Positions 46,424 to 59,255 of a stretch of DNA of 64,000 nt are shown piece after piece (positions within the stretch are counted from its first letter, which is position 1; each line of letters begins with the position of its first letter). Origin of the DNA: Moniliophthora roreri. Lineage: Eukaryota > Basidiomycota > Agaricomycetes > Agaricales > Marasmiaceae. Below the pieces are notes generated by a model, which saw nothing but the letters and a program-made list of their open reading frames with translations, was not told the DNA's origin and searched no databases. The position numbers and the translations under genes are program-made. The stretch is from assembly GCA_001466705.2 (NCBI GenBank), contig LATX02000013.1, positions 186,001-250,000 on the forward strand, written 5' to 3'.

Positions 46424-49400
46424 TTATGATGAGCTGGAAGCCACGCCCTGTGAAGCATAGTCAGTATAAGCTCAACTAGACAAGTAGCAGGACTTACGGT
46501 GCCACGGCAAGCGGGACAGTTATTTTTGCCTTCTTGCAACCATTTGTCGACGCATTCCATGTGGAAAGCGTGCTTGCATGTCAAAACTCGAACATCGTCT
46601 TCGGGAACGTAGTCATCGAGACAAATAAGGCACTAAAAAGTTGACAAAAGGTCAGTAAGAAAGCTCGTATCCGATTAGGGTACATGCAACTCACTCGATC
46701 AGTGCAATTAGACGAGATCTTTCCTTCTTCTTCATACTGCTTCATCAACGGCGACTTGATCACCTCCAATCCTGAACGCTCAATCTCTTCCCTCGAGGCT
46801 GTTGGAGGCTTGATTTGACCGAGAAGCTCGGCAAGATCGCTATTATACGATAAGTCGTCAGAAACTGTCAAAAGAAACACAAAGAAAAAAAAAATACACG
46901 TACAGCAACGTCTCCCAAGAGTTGAAGGACTCAGGATCTCCCGTAACAATAGTATGATCAGGTGGATAGTAGCCTGCAAGAGCTGATTAGCGTCGACCAA
47001 ATCAAGTATACATGTACAACACATACCACCAATGACATATATCAAGAACGTTCTGGATCCAGGTCCGTCCAAAAGGTCGGGCAAAAGACCAGTTGGAGGT
47101 TGGGATGCCCTACGACCAGGCCTCAAATTACGGAAAGCATCAGCAGCTCGTGAGGTCCAACGTCTTGGTCCACGGTCTTGATCGTCGGTTGCACCGTCCT
47201 GCTCATCAGAGGCTTCGCCTTCAGGTCCTGCTGCAGTCTGTTCATCTTCATTGTTCCGAGTTGTACCCGCCGTAGGAGGAGGATTTCCAAACAGGCTAAG
47301 ATTGACAGACTGTAGTCCAACGACAATGACAGGAACGACAATGTTATTTCCCGTTGTCTGAGGTTGTTGATCTTGCGACGGTGTGGAGTTCTCTGCTGAG
47401 GCAGGAGCGGGAGTGGAAGATTGGGGCGGAAGTGGAGTCGAGTCGACGGTGGAAGACATGTTAGGTTGGGCAGTTGTAGTTTCTGCAGAAGGGGAAGGTG
47501 AGGTATTAAATGACGTTGGAGGAGGAGGAACATGTGTTGCACGCCCTTGCCCAGGTGTTCTAGGCGGGGGTGCAGCGATCGGTGGGAATCTATACAATCT
47601 CCACCAATTGATTCTTCCATTTGAATTTGCGGCCCCGTCTTCAGGTGCACGGTTCTCAGCATGAGGTTGGGGGAAGGTGGCAGAAGATGGTATTGCGGTT
47701 GAGGCTCGTGGTAGATCGTCATCGAACGCACGTAGCAGTGGTTCTGTGGCTGAAGAGGGTATAGGTGCAGGAGGTCGACGCGGTTCGGAACGTCGATGGC
47801 TTGATGTTACATGCGACCTAGACTCCTCGGTCCTAACATGAGGCGAAGAAGTAGAAGGCTCAGGTGCAACCACGGGTCTGGGAGCAGGAGCGGGAGCAGG
47901 TGGCGGTACGGGTGGCGTCTGACCTATTCCCATAGCCCTGCGGCGATTGAGCATCTCGCTGATACTATTGACACCAGTAGGTGCTCCAGTTGTCACAGAT
48001 TGATTGACCGCGGGAGGTGCAGGTGCAGGTGCAGGCTGGGAGGTCGAACTAACCATCGAAGCCAAGCGAGCTAGACTTGCTTCAGTCCTCTGGTGATCCC
48101 TATCACCACCTTGATCCTCTGTACTTTCGTCATCCGAGTCTGAGGATGAAGATGATGCGGCTGAAATGGATCCTGCATCCGATATGTCCTCGAGCGCCGG
48201 TATACCGTCTTCACTGTCAAAAACGGATTCCACTCGAGCACGACGATCAGGTCGAGGCGCAGGAGGCGAAGACGAAGACAAAGCCACCGCATTATCATCT
48301 GGAGAAGGCGCAGCTGCAGATTCCGTCGTCGATGATGAAGATGAAGGCGCCCGCAATCCAGTCCCAGAAACCAAGGCTCTCAGCGCCGACTGCCTTTGCG
48401 CAATCATCCGTTGTCTTTGCCTAACCTCCGCCTCTGCTTCGGCAATAAGCCTAAACAGCTCATTAATCGAATCCGAATCACCGTCCTCACCATCTCGCGG
48501 CGTCTCATCGTCATCTTCAGGTTCCATTTCACCCAAAGGCTGACGAGACTGCTGTTGCTGCTGTGCACCACCTCCTAGCGCAACTCTTAAATCCGCCTGC
48601 AAGTCAACCAAGAACCTCTCAAAGCTTCCTTCAGGCGGCATTTCTCCAAGTCGACTTCCAATTGGATCTGCACCCAAAGAAGCTTCTACGTTCCCTGTAT
48701 CACCTGCACCTCCAACAGGACTATTCAACCCAAGACCCAACTGGAACGCCCGACTCATCTCAGCTAGCATCCTATCTCTGGCCTCCATCGTCGGCGGACG
48801 CTCAGATCCATCAATATCAGATAACAAGGGCACATTCTCCTCACTACTCCGACCACTTTCCTGCTCTCCTTGATCGTGTGAAGGTGGTGTAGCTGGAATT
48901 CCACTTCCATTTGCACCTCTCAACCCCAACCTCTCACGGATATTTCCCCAGGCTTGTCTCATACGATCTGCACGCCCAGCTGGTCCGTTCGCGTTCATAT
49001 TACCGCTACCGCCCAATCCGCCCAATCCTCCGAAGCCACCAAGACCTCTGCCTATACCCATGCCCATGCCCATACCCGTATCCATTCCCATATTATTACC
49101 CGTACCCGTACCCGTACCCGTACCCATACCAGGTGCACGCGGAGGAGCTAACCCAGATGACAAAATTGGTTCAGATGATCCTGTAAGTAGGGATGCTGCT
49201 GTAGCCGCTGCCGCAACGCTGTGTGTGTGAAGACGGTAGTAAGATAAGGAAAAAAGACAAGAATATCAGAGATAAGAAAAATAGACGTACCTCAACAGTG
49301 TTCCCAGAATGTCGATGCTACTTGAGGATATCATTCCATTTCCGGTCCCGGATTGGGATCGGTGGGACGGGGAAGTAGAAGCCGGCCGCTCGTGTTCATG

Positions 49401-50756
49401 AGAGGTAGGAGCGTTCGAGGCTAAGACCTCTTCACTTGTTGGTCTGGTGTCATTGCTGTGGCTCGATACAGAAGCATCTGACGAGTCCGGTGATATCGAA
49501 GAACCACTTGCTACCGTACCCGCGTTTACGGTATGTGTATCTGTAGTCGATGACGTTGAAGCCTCCGGACCAGCGTCTACTGCTGCTGCGTACTCGGCGA
49601 AATTACTCCTGGAGGAAGACGGTCTGCCTGCGTTCACGCTGGCAGGTCTTGATCCAAACAATGTTGAGAGTCTGTTGGGTCTGGAACGAGGAGTGCTTGA
49701 TGCAGATCTTCGCACATCCAAGCCTGAATCTGTCGAGTGAGATTGAGGTGATGGGTCTGTCTGAGTTTGGGCCTCGGAGTGGAGATAAGAGGGCTCTGGA
49801 GAGGTGGTCGATTGAGAGAAGGGAGGAGGTGCGGTAAAAGCAGAAGAAGGGGGTCGAGGCACATCAGTCGTATGGACGACGCCTTGTACGACAACGAGCG
49901 TTCCAGGAGGTGGGAATGGGCGGTTCGCGGTTTGATTCTGAGTAGTATTGGTAGGAGATGAAGGCTGCGCTGATGATGACAGTTCTGGGGTCTGAATTTG
50001 CTCTGGAACAGTTGGCAAAATGTTGGTTGATGTCGATGCTTCTGATGATGGCTGCGCCTGTGCTTCTGCTGTACAAGTCCCAGCGTCTTTTTCAAGATCA
50101 CGGGTCGGAGGTGAGGCTAGATCTGACGAAGGAAATTCGGAGGCTGTGGTGGCAGGAATGGGTTGCTCGACGTCGGAGGTAGCCTTGAATTGATCTTCTT
50201 CCTGAGATTCGCCGCTGATGGCGTGCTCCTGGGCGATAGCAGTTTCGTCGTGGCCACGATCCTGAGGTGCTGACGAGCTTTCGCCTGCAGACATTGGCTG
50301 ATCTGGCTCCAAAACGTCACTAGGAAGCTCCTGCGTTTCTGAGGACGGTGAAACTGGAATTGTAATGGTCGATGCGCTCGCCGACTGTTTGTCTTTGGGA
50401 GACGTAATAGATGCTGCGGGCAAAATTGTAGCACTGGTCGTAGTCGTCGCCTGAGACTGCTCTGCCGACCCATCCTCCACGTCAGACCTCCCGAGACAGG
50501 GTACTGGAGCCCTTGACCACCTCCTTGACCTTCGCCAAGATTTGCGGTTCGCACTGGAGCTGCTCTCGCTAGAGTCCTCCTTCTTTGAAGAGGGTTTAAC
50601 GAGATTTATAAGGCTTTTTCGGATGTTTGACCGTCGCTTGGCCTTTGTACTCGATGTAGAGGGTGACGGTGAATTGTCTTGTGGTACAGGGTCTCGTCTT
50701 GCCCTTGAAGTCGTAGCGGGTTCTTCACCGCGGGCCCTGGACGAAGATTGACCCAT
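46424..50756 (-). CDS. large RING-H2 E3 ubiquitin ligase
   Basis: ATG at 50756, TAA at 46424, about seven exons, well over 1200 residues. The N-terminus MGQSSSRARGEEP has the MG-x-x-x-S form of an N-myristoylation site and is followed by a basic, Ser-rich region. Most of the protein is low-complexity Ser/Pro/Thr/Gly sequence, with a Gly/Met repeat (GMGTGTGTGTGNNMGMDTGM). Near the C-terminus a conserved block GSRTFLIYVIGG, YYPPDHTIVTGDPESFNSWE and DLAELLGQIKPPTASREEIE leads to the RING: CLICLDDYVPEDDVRVLTCK, HAFHMECVDKWLQEGKNNCP, ACR. This is C3H2C3 (RING-H2) spacing. The RING is split by introns and the protein ends GVASSSS. It is expected to recruit an E2 enzyme. Substrates unknown. Confidence 0.88.
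49090..49132. repeat. hexanucleotide microsatellite in the RING gene
   Basis: ACCCGT repeated about four times plus ACCCAT variants, coding Gly-Thr repeats on the minus strand next to a Met-Gly repeat (CCCATG-like units at 49050-49090). Length variation between strains would be in frame. Confidence 0.7.
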
Positions 50757-52279
50757 TTATGAGGATTTATGGGTGGGGGGCGAGCACGACCAGCGTCTGA
50801 ATATTTGGTTTTGTACAAGATTAAAGGAGTTTTTGCTAGGTTGAGTAAAAGGGAAGGAAAGACAGTAATGTCGTCGCTAGTTGCTGGTGGTGGGTGACTG
50901 GAGGAACGGATTACGGAGTTTGTATTGTCACGGTCACCGGTGCCGATGTTGCCCGGCCGGCATTGAGTGCGCACCCCACTTTTTATCGTAAGGTTGTATT
51001 AGTACCTGATTACTACGCAGATCCATAGATTCTGGGCTCTGGCAGGCCAAAGACTGCTCTAATTCTCAGATACATACATACATACCGGCTATCGCCCAGG
51101 TTGTCGACATTCTAGCGAACATCTCCGAGATGGAAGCAAATCAAGTCATCTCAGCTTCGGTCATACTGTCATATGGATCTTCTAACTATAAGCCACACCG
51201 GCCGTTGACTGACTCGCTCCCTAAAATATCAAAGACCTGAAAGTGCTATACGGGAAACGCTGAAGAATCGGAAGCGTGGCATACCAAGAGTTCTTGGCCG
51301 TGGGAGTCCACTGCAGTGACCTCACTGACGAGAGCGTCTCGTCGAGTACTAGACACTTTTGGTCAATCATGCAGTAGAACTACAGCATAACTGAATCCCC
51401 TCACGTTTTCAGCCGCATAAAGAATTTGGAACACCAGTCAATCAAACACTTCATCAGCGCCACGGTCGTAGAAGAGACTTCATGCTATGTGCCAAAGCAT
51501 TCACGTTACTTCATACAGTAAAAAGCACTGTATTGGCAAAAGCCGAGAAACGCTCACATTCCACATAAGTACCCGCCGCCACACTAACATTTCCGTAAGG
51601 CACCCTATGCTTGACGCAATGTATGATCATCGATCGATCGACCACAGAAAGAACGCGCAAGTAACCTGTGTACACAACCACATTATATAGGCAACAGCAA
51701 AAAGTTACGCACTAAGCAGTAGTCCACAGTCAGCCCGAGGTCCGAGGTAGCAGAGCCAGTAGCAGTCACGTTCTTCTCCCATCATCACGACTGTAGCTCA
51801 ACTCCAGCCCAGACGGAAAACACAATGGATCGTGTCCAGTTTTTCATCGAGTCAATATCATGTCGCCCCGCTCCGCCCAAAAGCATTCTCTTTCCTCCAC
51901 TCCCAAATCCTATTCATGTACCGGAAAAACATATACAAGACGTGCATCTTTTGGAACAATGCTATCCAAGTGGATCTAACGATACACAACAGCACTTCAA
52001 ACTTCGCTTGGGATCTTTATAGTTGGAGAGAAGAAATTATCGCGCAGTACGTGCGTTTGTTTTTTTCTTTCTCACCCAATTGCGCTGACTCCTCCGAGGC
52101 TACCGGAGCAGCGATGAAATATTTCATCTATGGCCATTTCGAAATAAACTAAAATTGAATATATACATACAAGCCTACGGAGGGACATCTAAGTACTTAC
52201 GAAGAAGACAGGGTATACGTTATTCCTTTTGCCTTTCACAGTTCCTGAGATAGGAGTCAGTTTCCAAAGAATGGTATTT
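50757..52279. other. 1.5-kb gene-free stretch
   Basis: No recognisable gene. It contains a short CATA run near 51070. The left part is the RING gene promoter. The plus frames at 51825-52152 show no family signal. Confidence 0.35.
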
Positions 52280-52592
52280 TCCTAAAACCTCGACTCACAA
52301 TCATGTTCAAGTTACCAGATCCAGAAAGGAGACCTGTGGGACCAGAGAGTCATCAGCTTAGCAAAACGTGCCGTGAAATGACAAGTACGAACGGTTCTCT
52401 AAGATGCATCCATCGGAGATATCGATGCACTGGCTCTCGTTTGCAACAATTGGTGAGAGAATGAGTATGTCATGTCCGGACCATGCGGGACGGAGCTTAC
52501 CCATGACAGTTCCACGTAGCGTAACATTACGGCCAAAGTACACGTCGCCAGTCATGGTCAATTCCAAGATTTTGAGGATTGATCATTTTTGG
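52280..52592 (-). pseudogene. 3'-terminal fragment of UDP-glucose pyrophosphorylase (UGP1-like)
   Basis: Minus-strand pieces read ILKILELTMTGDVYFGRNVT then LRGTVM, then IVANESQCIDISDGCILENR, then LLSGSGNLNMI. They match the conserved C-terminal beta-helix of eukaryotic UTP-glucose-1-phosphate uridylyltransferase (usual form TVTGDVYFGRNVTLKGTV..ENRLVSGNLNMIDH). The catalytic N-terminal 80 percent is absent. The expected AG acceptor before IVANES reads CACCA and the final DH codons are not found, so it is not functional. Its 5' end overlaps, in another reading frame, the last codons of the purine permease gene. Confidence 0.8.
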
Positions 52593-54892
52593 TCTCTGGC
52601 GCTTGAGGTAGAATTAAATTAAGAACTGCTGCAACAATACCAGATGCAAGGACTGATGAAGTACAAACATCAGTCTGTAGATCACATGATTTGAAGAGGA
52701 CTTCACTTACATGGTGTGCTGAGTATAATGGTAATGGAATCAAACAGGCCCTTCAAACCCTTATTAGGATTCTCAACACCATCGAAGAGGTGAATGAATA
52801 TTTCCGGCTTCAGCAGATCGCCCAGCCCAAAGGCCAAAGCTGCAGCAAGGACGAATCGCTGGCGACGATCAAACTTATTGAGGGACAACACACGTATTCC
52901 AGAAACAGCTACGCTTCCAAAAAGGAAAGTCGTTACTCCTCCCAAGACTGGGTTAGGGATGGAAAGGAACACCCCGGAGATCTTTCCCAAGACACCGAAT
53001 AAGATAAGGAAAACGCAACACCATCGACCAGCGGTCCTGTTCGCACAGCGGGTGATCGCAATAACACCGTTATTCTGAAAAGTCAATCTTTGTCGGTTGG
53101 AGGAAGATAGTATAAACATACCTGGGCAAATACCGACAGCGGAGTAACAGTAAACAAAGCAGAGAAAAAGCCGCCCACACCGTCCGCCTATGACGCTAGT
53201 ATGAATACCATGGATTCAGTCAGAATCAATGCTTCTCACAAGAACACCTCCTTGTATCCTAGAGTCGAATTCAGGTCCATCGACAGCCTGCCGAGAAACT
53301 TCCGCAGATGCAGTGATATCACCGATGGCCTCCATTGCCAGTGAGACTAACCAGATAAGCTTGTCAGTATTAGGGCCCGGGTACCTAGGAAGGGGGCTTT
53401 ACTGTATACAGCTAGCATAGGCAAGATCGCAGGAGGGTAGACTCTGATCTTGAAAGTGTGCACCCTGTCGAAAATCGATCAGAGGAGACCAGGTCGATTA
53501 CCCGTGGGAATCTTCACCATAAGAAAGTGATTGCGGGAGCAGACTTGATAGAGCTGCCATCGATGTAGCCGGCCGCTCCCGCAACAACGCATCCTACTGC
53601 AAGACCAACAATGATACTGATGTTCTTCAAGAACGGAGAGCCGAAGATCTCTGTGAGTATTATGCTAATGAATGATAAGAATCCCAACCCGATAAACTCG
53701 GGTGAGCCCCATCTAAATAGGCCTCTGCCTTTGAGTAAAAAAAAGATGTCCATAAAATAGCTATTACGTACGGTAACGGGCGAGGTGCAAATATGGTTGG
53801 GCATAGCTGGAAGATGCCAGAATCTGGACGAGATGAACAATCATTTGAGCCGCCTCCCCAGTTAGGAATGCCAGATTCCCCGACGAGTGAAGCACCAATC
53901 ATGAGAATGACGGTACCTGAATTAGGAACGTTCGGGTGAGGAAGGCCGAGGACAGTAATCAATACGTACCTGTTACTATCGGAGGGAAGATCTTTTGCAG
54001 GACTCGAGGCGGGACAAAGGACATGAATATTTCAAGGAACGAGCAAATAAGTGAGGTTCCTGGATTACGACCTGAGTTCCAACATCTACGCAAAAGGACA
54101 TGGAAAGCATTACCTAGAATCATCCCATAAGCATCGGGACACGAACTTCTGGTTACTGTCCCATCTGCTGCAACAGTTGATGGACAAGTGCCATCCGCGT
54201 ACATCGTGTTGAATATCTGATATTCTCATCAGACCGATGTAAAACCTTAATAATAATAGATACGCACCGCGTTTGCCGTACTCAGAGTTGCAAAACTGGT
54301 TCCCACTACCGTGATGAGACCCGTTCCAAGATAATACCCTCCGAAGAGCTTTATTCTCGACATCTGGACCAGACTCAGAATCCCTGAAACCAGATTGATA
54401 AGAATGCGCACGAGTAGATAAAAGCAGGCCACTGACCGCATCCAATCAATGAGGCTGAGATCATATACGCCGACGTCTTGCTGTCCAGATTCAAAGCAGA
54501 TGCGAAAATGATCGGGGGTGTAATAAGCCCAGCAAGCATTGCCAATGCATGTTGAAGACCACTTGTGATAGCCAAAGCGACCGGTAATTCTTCATCCAAG
54601 CCATAGAACGGCGGCAATGCTCCTATTTTGCGACGGAACGGTAATGAGGGCATGCATAACCTAGCGTAGGTCGTTCAACTATTTTGCGAGACATTCTGCG
54701 AATCCTGAAAACTCACCAATGATAGTCATAGTCCCCTAGCCATCCATCACGAGTGGTCAGCTTCTTCTTGACGCGTCTTGCTCGTGCCTGAAATGAATGA
54801 TTTTCTGATAGAGAGGGTAGAGCAGCCTCCAGCGCTACAGGAGACGTAGCAACGGGTTGTGAATCCTTGAGCTCGGTCGACACAGAGGACAT
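52558..54892 (-). CDS. purine (uric acid/xanthine) permease, NAT/NCS2 family
   Basis: Start at 54892 (MSSVSTELKDSQPVATSPVA), stop at 52558, many exons. It resembles fungal UapA/UapC: YDYHWLCMPSLPFRRKIGAL, PVALAITSGLQHALAMLAGL, the TM3 region FGGYYLGTGLITVVGTSFAT, RVLQKIFPPIVTGTVILMIG, MEAIGDITASAEVSRQAVDG, and the NAT signature QNNGVIAITR followed by CANRTAGRWC. LDSKTSAYMISASLIGCG and PNPVLGGVTTFLFGSVAVSG are further matches. The family imports uric acid and xanthine by proton symport at the plasma membrane. The last exon ends NLILPQAPETKNDQ plus six codons (SSKSWN) that arise from the UGPase fragment read out of frame, so the native C-terminus seems lost. Confidence 0.9.
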
Positions 54893-56699
54893 GGCTGGGA
54901 CAGAGCTCTAGCTCTCCGGGTGATTAGAAACTTGGGTAGTCAAGCATCAATTGATAAGTGTTGATTCTTATGGCATTGACACAGGCTATCTTTTGGGCCT
55001 CGTGGTCTCTGAGCTACGCCGCCCCTGCTCCAACAATTGTTTCATATCTAATTTGGATTCACTACTATTCGAGGCTGAGCGATTGAACAAGTGGTGAAGC
55101 TGGGGATTCCATAAGAACGACGACCTGGTATTGAGTAGACAATGAGAGCAGGAATGCAATAGGAAATTGAATGTACGTCGGTTGAATCGGAGTTGGATTT
55201 CGGATGAAATCCGAAGTACGTACCTCGTTATCGCGTTATCTCTTATCTTTTCACAATTCATCAATAGACTCGCAAGCCAGTATGATGACTCTTACCCCTC
55301 CTAGCAGTCGGAAGAGGCGGAAAGGGATGATCACCGTATTGGTACCGTCGACCTAGATATATTAGGAAGGCATATGAAATGGGACTTGAGGAAAATTCAG
55401 CAGCTTTCGGCGGTGTGCTTACAGTCAAGGCTGGCTTTTGAGACTTCTTCCCCATACGGTTGCCAAAGATATGGATTTATATCATGAATTAGAAGAATAG
55501 AGGCGACGGTCACGGTAACGGTGGCCTTGTCGTGTCTGACGTAGGACGTGAGAACCATTTTGACGCTGTTGCCGATGACATCTGACGCCCACACTTAGAC
55601 CCGACTCCGAGTCGCAGTCTCGTCTTCTCCACCATCATTCTGTCTCCCTTCTCCATCTAGTTTCTTCCTCTTTGACTTCTCCAATTCTGCGATGGGCAAC
55701 AACGACACGATCTTGAAGATTTCTTCGCCATACTTGATACTACAAAGCCGACTAGTCACGACGTGCTCTCGAAAAAGGACCGGTCCTTCAAGGGACCAAC
55801 TGACGAAGGCAAATCAACTTTCTCATTAGACATTAGCCCAGAAGGTTCAAATGAATGGTGAGGAAAATTTCGTTCATACACGTTGGTTCGCCACTCAGCT
55901 TTGGCAGAGGTGACTGAAAGCAGACGAGAGCAACTCAAATCAAACGCGATCATTGAGACTGCTTTCCAGACTTCCCCGGACGGGTTCTGTCCAGCAGTAT
56001 GGGGTCGCAGATGTCACAGCACAGGACAGTAGGTGCTGTAAATCATTTGGTGAGCAAGTACATCCACGACCTCTCAAAAAATACTTGCCAGGTGTATTAT
56101 CCAGGTTATCGAAGATGCGTCTCAAGAGGGTTCGCCGACATTTTCCGGTCTGAGTAAATGTATAAAGCCCTTCATCGACTCCTTCATCCAACGACGGCTC
56201 CCGGCTCCAAATCTCTGCTGTTCTTTCCCCCGTATGCACCGCGACTGGCTCCGCAATTAACGTCTGAGTTGTATCCCCTGAACTTTGATGTGGAATGACC
56301 CAGGATTGATACTCTGTACAAGCAGTTAGGAAACTTCACTCACTCGACAAACTACCCTATGAACTAGAAGCAAAGCAAATCAAGCCCAACTGTCCCTGTT
56401 CTCCCTTCGCATTCTCACCGACAAATTTTCAGCCGACTCTTGGTCAGGTTCTGTCCATCTTTCAAGTACGATTCTGTCCTTAGATGCGATCGTTCACAAT
56501 GTCCAATCCCAATTATCCATAAAAATCTTTCCATACAATAACGTACAGAATCTTCCAAACGCCTAAATAAAGCTTACATTGGGAGTAGCACCCGTACTCG
56601 GAACCAGGCAGCAACCTGTTGCTTCCCGGCTCTTGGTTCTAAGAAACGGCTGTGAGCAAACACTTCGACTGAGATTGAAAAGAGAGACACCAAAAGGAA
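54893..56699. other. 1.8-kb gene-free stretch
   Basis: No confident gene. A plus-strand frame without an ATG at 55667-55861 reads protein-like (DLEDFFAILDTTKPTSHDVL, ending GSNEW) and follows a pyrimidine-rich leader at 55620-55690, so it could be an exon of an unrecognised gene. The minus frame 55940-56239 is Cys-containing but unassigned. Confidence 0.35.
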
Positions 56700-57688
56700 T
56701 CACTCGAATTCTTCTCGATTCCCATAGTTGTGGGTGACGTTGTTAGATCCAAAAACAAAAGTATTGTAAGCGATGTGCTGGGTCTTAGGGTAATGCACTT
56801 CGGCGGGAGAAGCAACAGAATTTGTGGAAGGTCCTGCGTCGCTAATAACACGGGTGATCTCTCGCTGCGGGAAAGCTTGAACCATCGAAGCCGGTTGCGC
56901 AGAGGATGGCGTGAAGATCAGCGACGGGGGGTGTGGGTCGGTGACCGCAGATTCCGTTCGGTCTGGCTGGACGCGAACCAGCAATTGCTGAAAAGGAGCC
57001 AGCAGTAGCTGAAAGCCATCTAGCAGTTTGGAGAGGCGACCCAGCGAATGATCCAAGGTGTTATCCGGCTATGTATGTATCACTCTGATGAGAAGAGCTC
57101 GTCGAGAGGGGAAAAAAACCTACTGGAAAACGGTTCCTAGCGTCCTGGAGTTCTTGTGTATAGACCTGCATTCTCATGTCAAATTGATTTTCGTCAATCG
57201 GGCCTTTCATGAATTCAAGGATGCTATCTATGGTTCTATCAAAAATTTTAACTTACCCAGCACCCAAGGAGACGTTGTACAATTACGCACCTTCCGAGCC
57301 CTCCCAAACAACTCTGCAGAGAGCTTCGCTCTTCCTCCGTCATTGCTTTAGTTTTCTCCTCAACAATGATTGCCACGCCAATGACTTCTCTGGCAAGGCA
57401 TATGAGATCTTTTCTTCTGCTTGTTGCATTCTAAAGAGTTCTTCAGCGAGTGATTTGGAGGGGCGAGTTGAAGTTGTGGACGCACCTGAGCTTCTTTGTG
57501 GATTTCCAAGGCCAATTCTATCTGCGGCGCCCTACTGGCGTCAGTGCACAGCGGCGATGGCGATGTTGATGATGCCTCGTGACTGCGCCCATCTCTTACA
57601 GCGTAATTGACGAAGGAAGACAAGAATGACCAGTGAACTTACCAAGAGGAAGTGGTTCATCCCATCGGTTTTGGTGCCTGTGAGACAT
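56700..57688 (-). CDS. small helical protein with C-terminal Asn/Tyr-rich tail, copy 1
   Basis: Exons join in phase: MSHRHQNRWDEPLPL (57688-57643), ELALEIHKEAQ, NATSRRKDLICLAREVIGVA then EEKTKAMTEEERSSLQ, TIDSILEFMKGPIDENQFDM then RMQVYTQELQDARNRF, and PDNTLDHSLGRLSKLLDGFQ then LLAPFQQLLVRVQPDRTESA. The end is a Pro/Ser linker and YNTFVFGSNNVTHNYGNREE. The N-terminal 110 residues are predicted amphipathic helices. The tail is short and beta-prone. It is matched exon for exon by the gene at 59256. I do not recognise the family. The layout (helical domain plus short Asn-rich tail) resembles HeLo-type fungal cell-death proteins, but the sequence similarity is not demonstrated. Confidence 0.65.
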
Positions 57689-59255
57689 CTCCAGAAGTCC
57701 GATGGCATTGTTTCCTCCGAGAGGTTTCTATATACAAAACTGGGAATAGCGCGGCGTAGCCCTCCTCAAATTAGTCCCGAGTATCCAGACTGACGATACA
57801 CACTGACGATCGCAAGCGATGTGTGTGTATGTATCCTCGAATTGACGCTCGTCGCTGAGTGCGCAGAGCAAGCCAGCAAGCTGACATCCATCTGGAATCA
57901 TCACGACGAAAATTGACCATAGCAACGACAGAAAACGGCCATGACGAGAAATCGGCCGCCGGCGGGTCAGTTTTAGATATGGACGCAGCTGAGATCAAGA
58001 CACGTCTTGTCTTCGTAAAAGCTTGCATGACAGCTACAAACAGCTAGGAACGGGGCAAAAGAGCAACACACGTGATTGTCAAAATGGCAGACCGAGGCGA
58101 ATAGCCTGGCAAGCCGGCTTTACTTGCACAGAAGATAGTCGTTCTGTGCAATACGAGTAAAGCCTGGTAGCCACATGGTCCCTTCGTTTAAAACTCCGCA
58201 GGCGCTAAATGCATCTCAATGACTGTCAGCGCCTCCTTCACAGACTTCCACAACTTGTCCACAATCAATTCACGATGGTGAGTATCCTCTAAGGAATTAT
58301 TCTTTTGCTTTTTCATAACATGTACGGTACACAATACATACATTACACTTGGGTTGTATTATTTTGACTCTGCACGTCATCTATGGCCTTGAAAGTCACT
58401 GCTGTTGTGCGGGTCGGACTTTGAAATAGGGGGACCATGGGCTTTACCCCCCGCCCTGGGTACCAGGCTACGAGGCGGAATTCATATATATTACATTCAG
58501 CGATCAACGTGTTCCATGTGAGCGATGATTCTCCGTCGAACTGGTGATTTCCAGCACCGACGTCCCGTCGAACATCTGACCAGAAAACACCTGCGTGTAG
58601 AATGGTTAGACCTTACGCAGCGGCACATACCCACATAAAGTGATCCAGACCGAAGAACTGAGCATCAAAATTCTTCCCGACAGAACTCGCATGGACGCGA
58701 GTTCCTCTCCAGATATCTGTGCCGCTGACAGTCAGCTAAGATCTGGATCAACGATACGCCCACGTTATAGATGGACGCGTACGCACAGGTTACTGGGTAG
58801 CTATGAATAATTTATCCTTTCGGAACGTCATGGAATGACCGGTGGTCCTGCTCAACCCTGAACCTCATTCAAACAGCCAACAAAACCCAGGTCTACCTCC
58901 TGTCTCGCGCCCTCTGCTCTCACCTTTGGATGACTTTCCATTCGACTCTTGGAGCCTCATAACCGTGCAGGATCGGTGAAGAGTCGTTCAATCGGATTCG
59001 GTCCCTTAGCTCAATAATATCCCGCGCACGGGCTTTTCAGCTTCCTCGAACACATAAATTGCTGCATAGGTTTTGCATATGTACATATAGAATCTTCCAA
59101 ACGCCCAAACAAAACCTATTAGGTATACCCGTGGTCAGCAACCCATGAACGACTTCCCGCTTTTCAATTCTTCGTCCGATTCACTCGGGTATATCCAGGA
59201 AACAACTGTGAGTGAATGATTTGACTGAGTGGGAATGAGTATAGAGTACCAAAAA
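57689..59255. other. 1.6-kb gene-free stretch between the helical-protein paralogs
   Basis: No recognisable gene. Upstream flank of copy 1 and 3' flank of copy 2. The 58.1-59.05 kb part lacks any long frame. Confidence 0.35.

Noticed and set aside
48077..48543. plus-strand frames across the RING gene
   Set aside because: Antisense to Ser/Asp-rich coding sequence of the ligase; no independent support.
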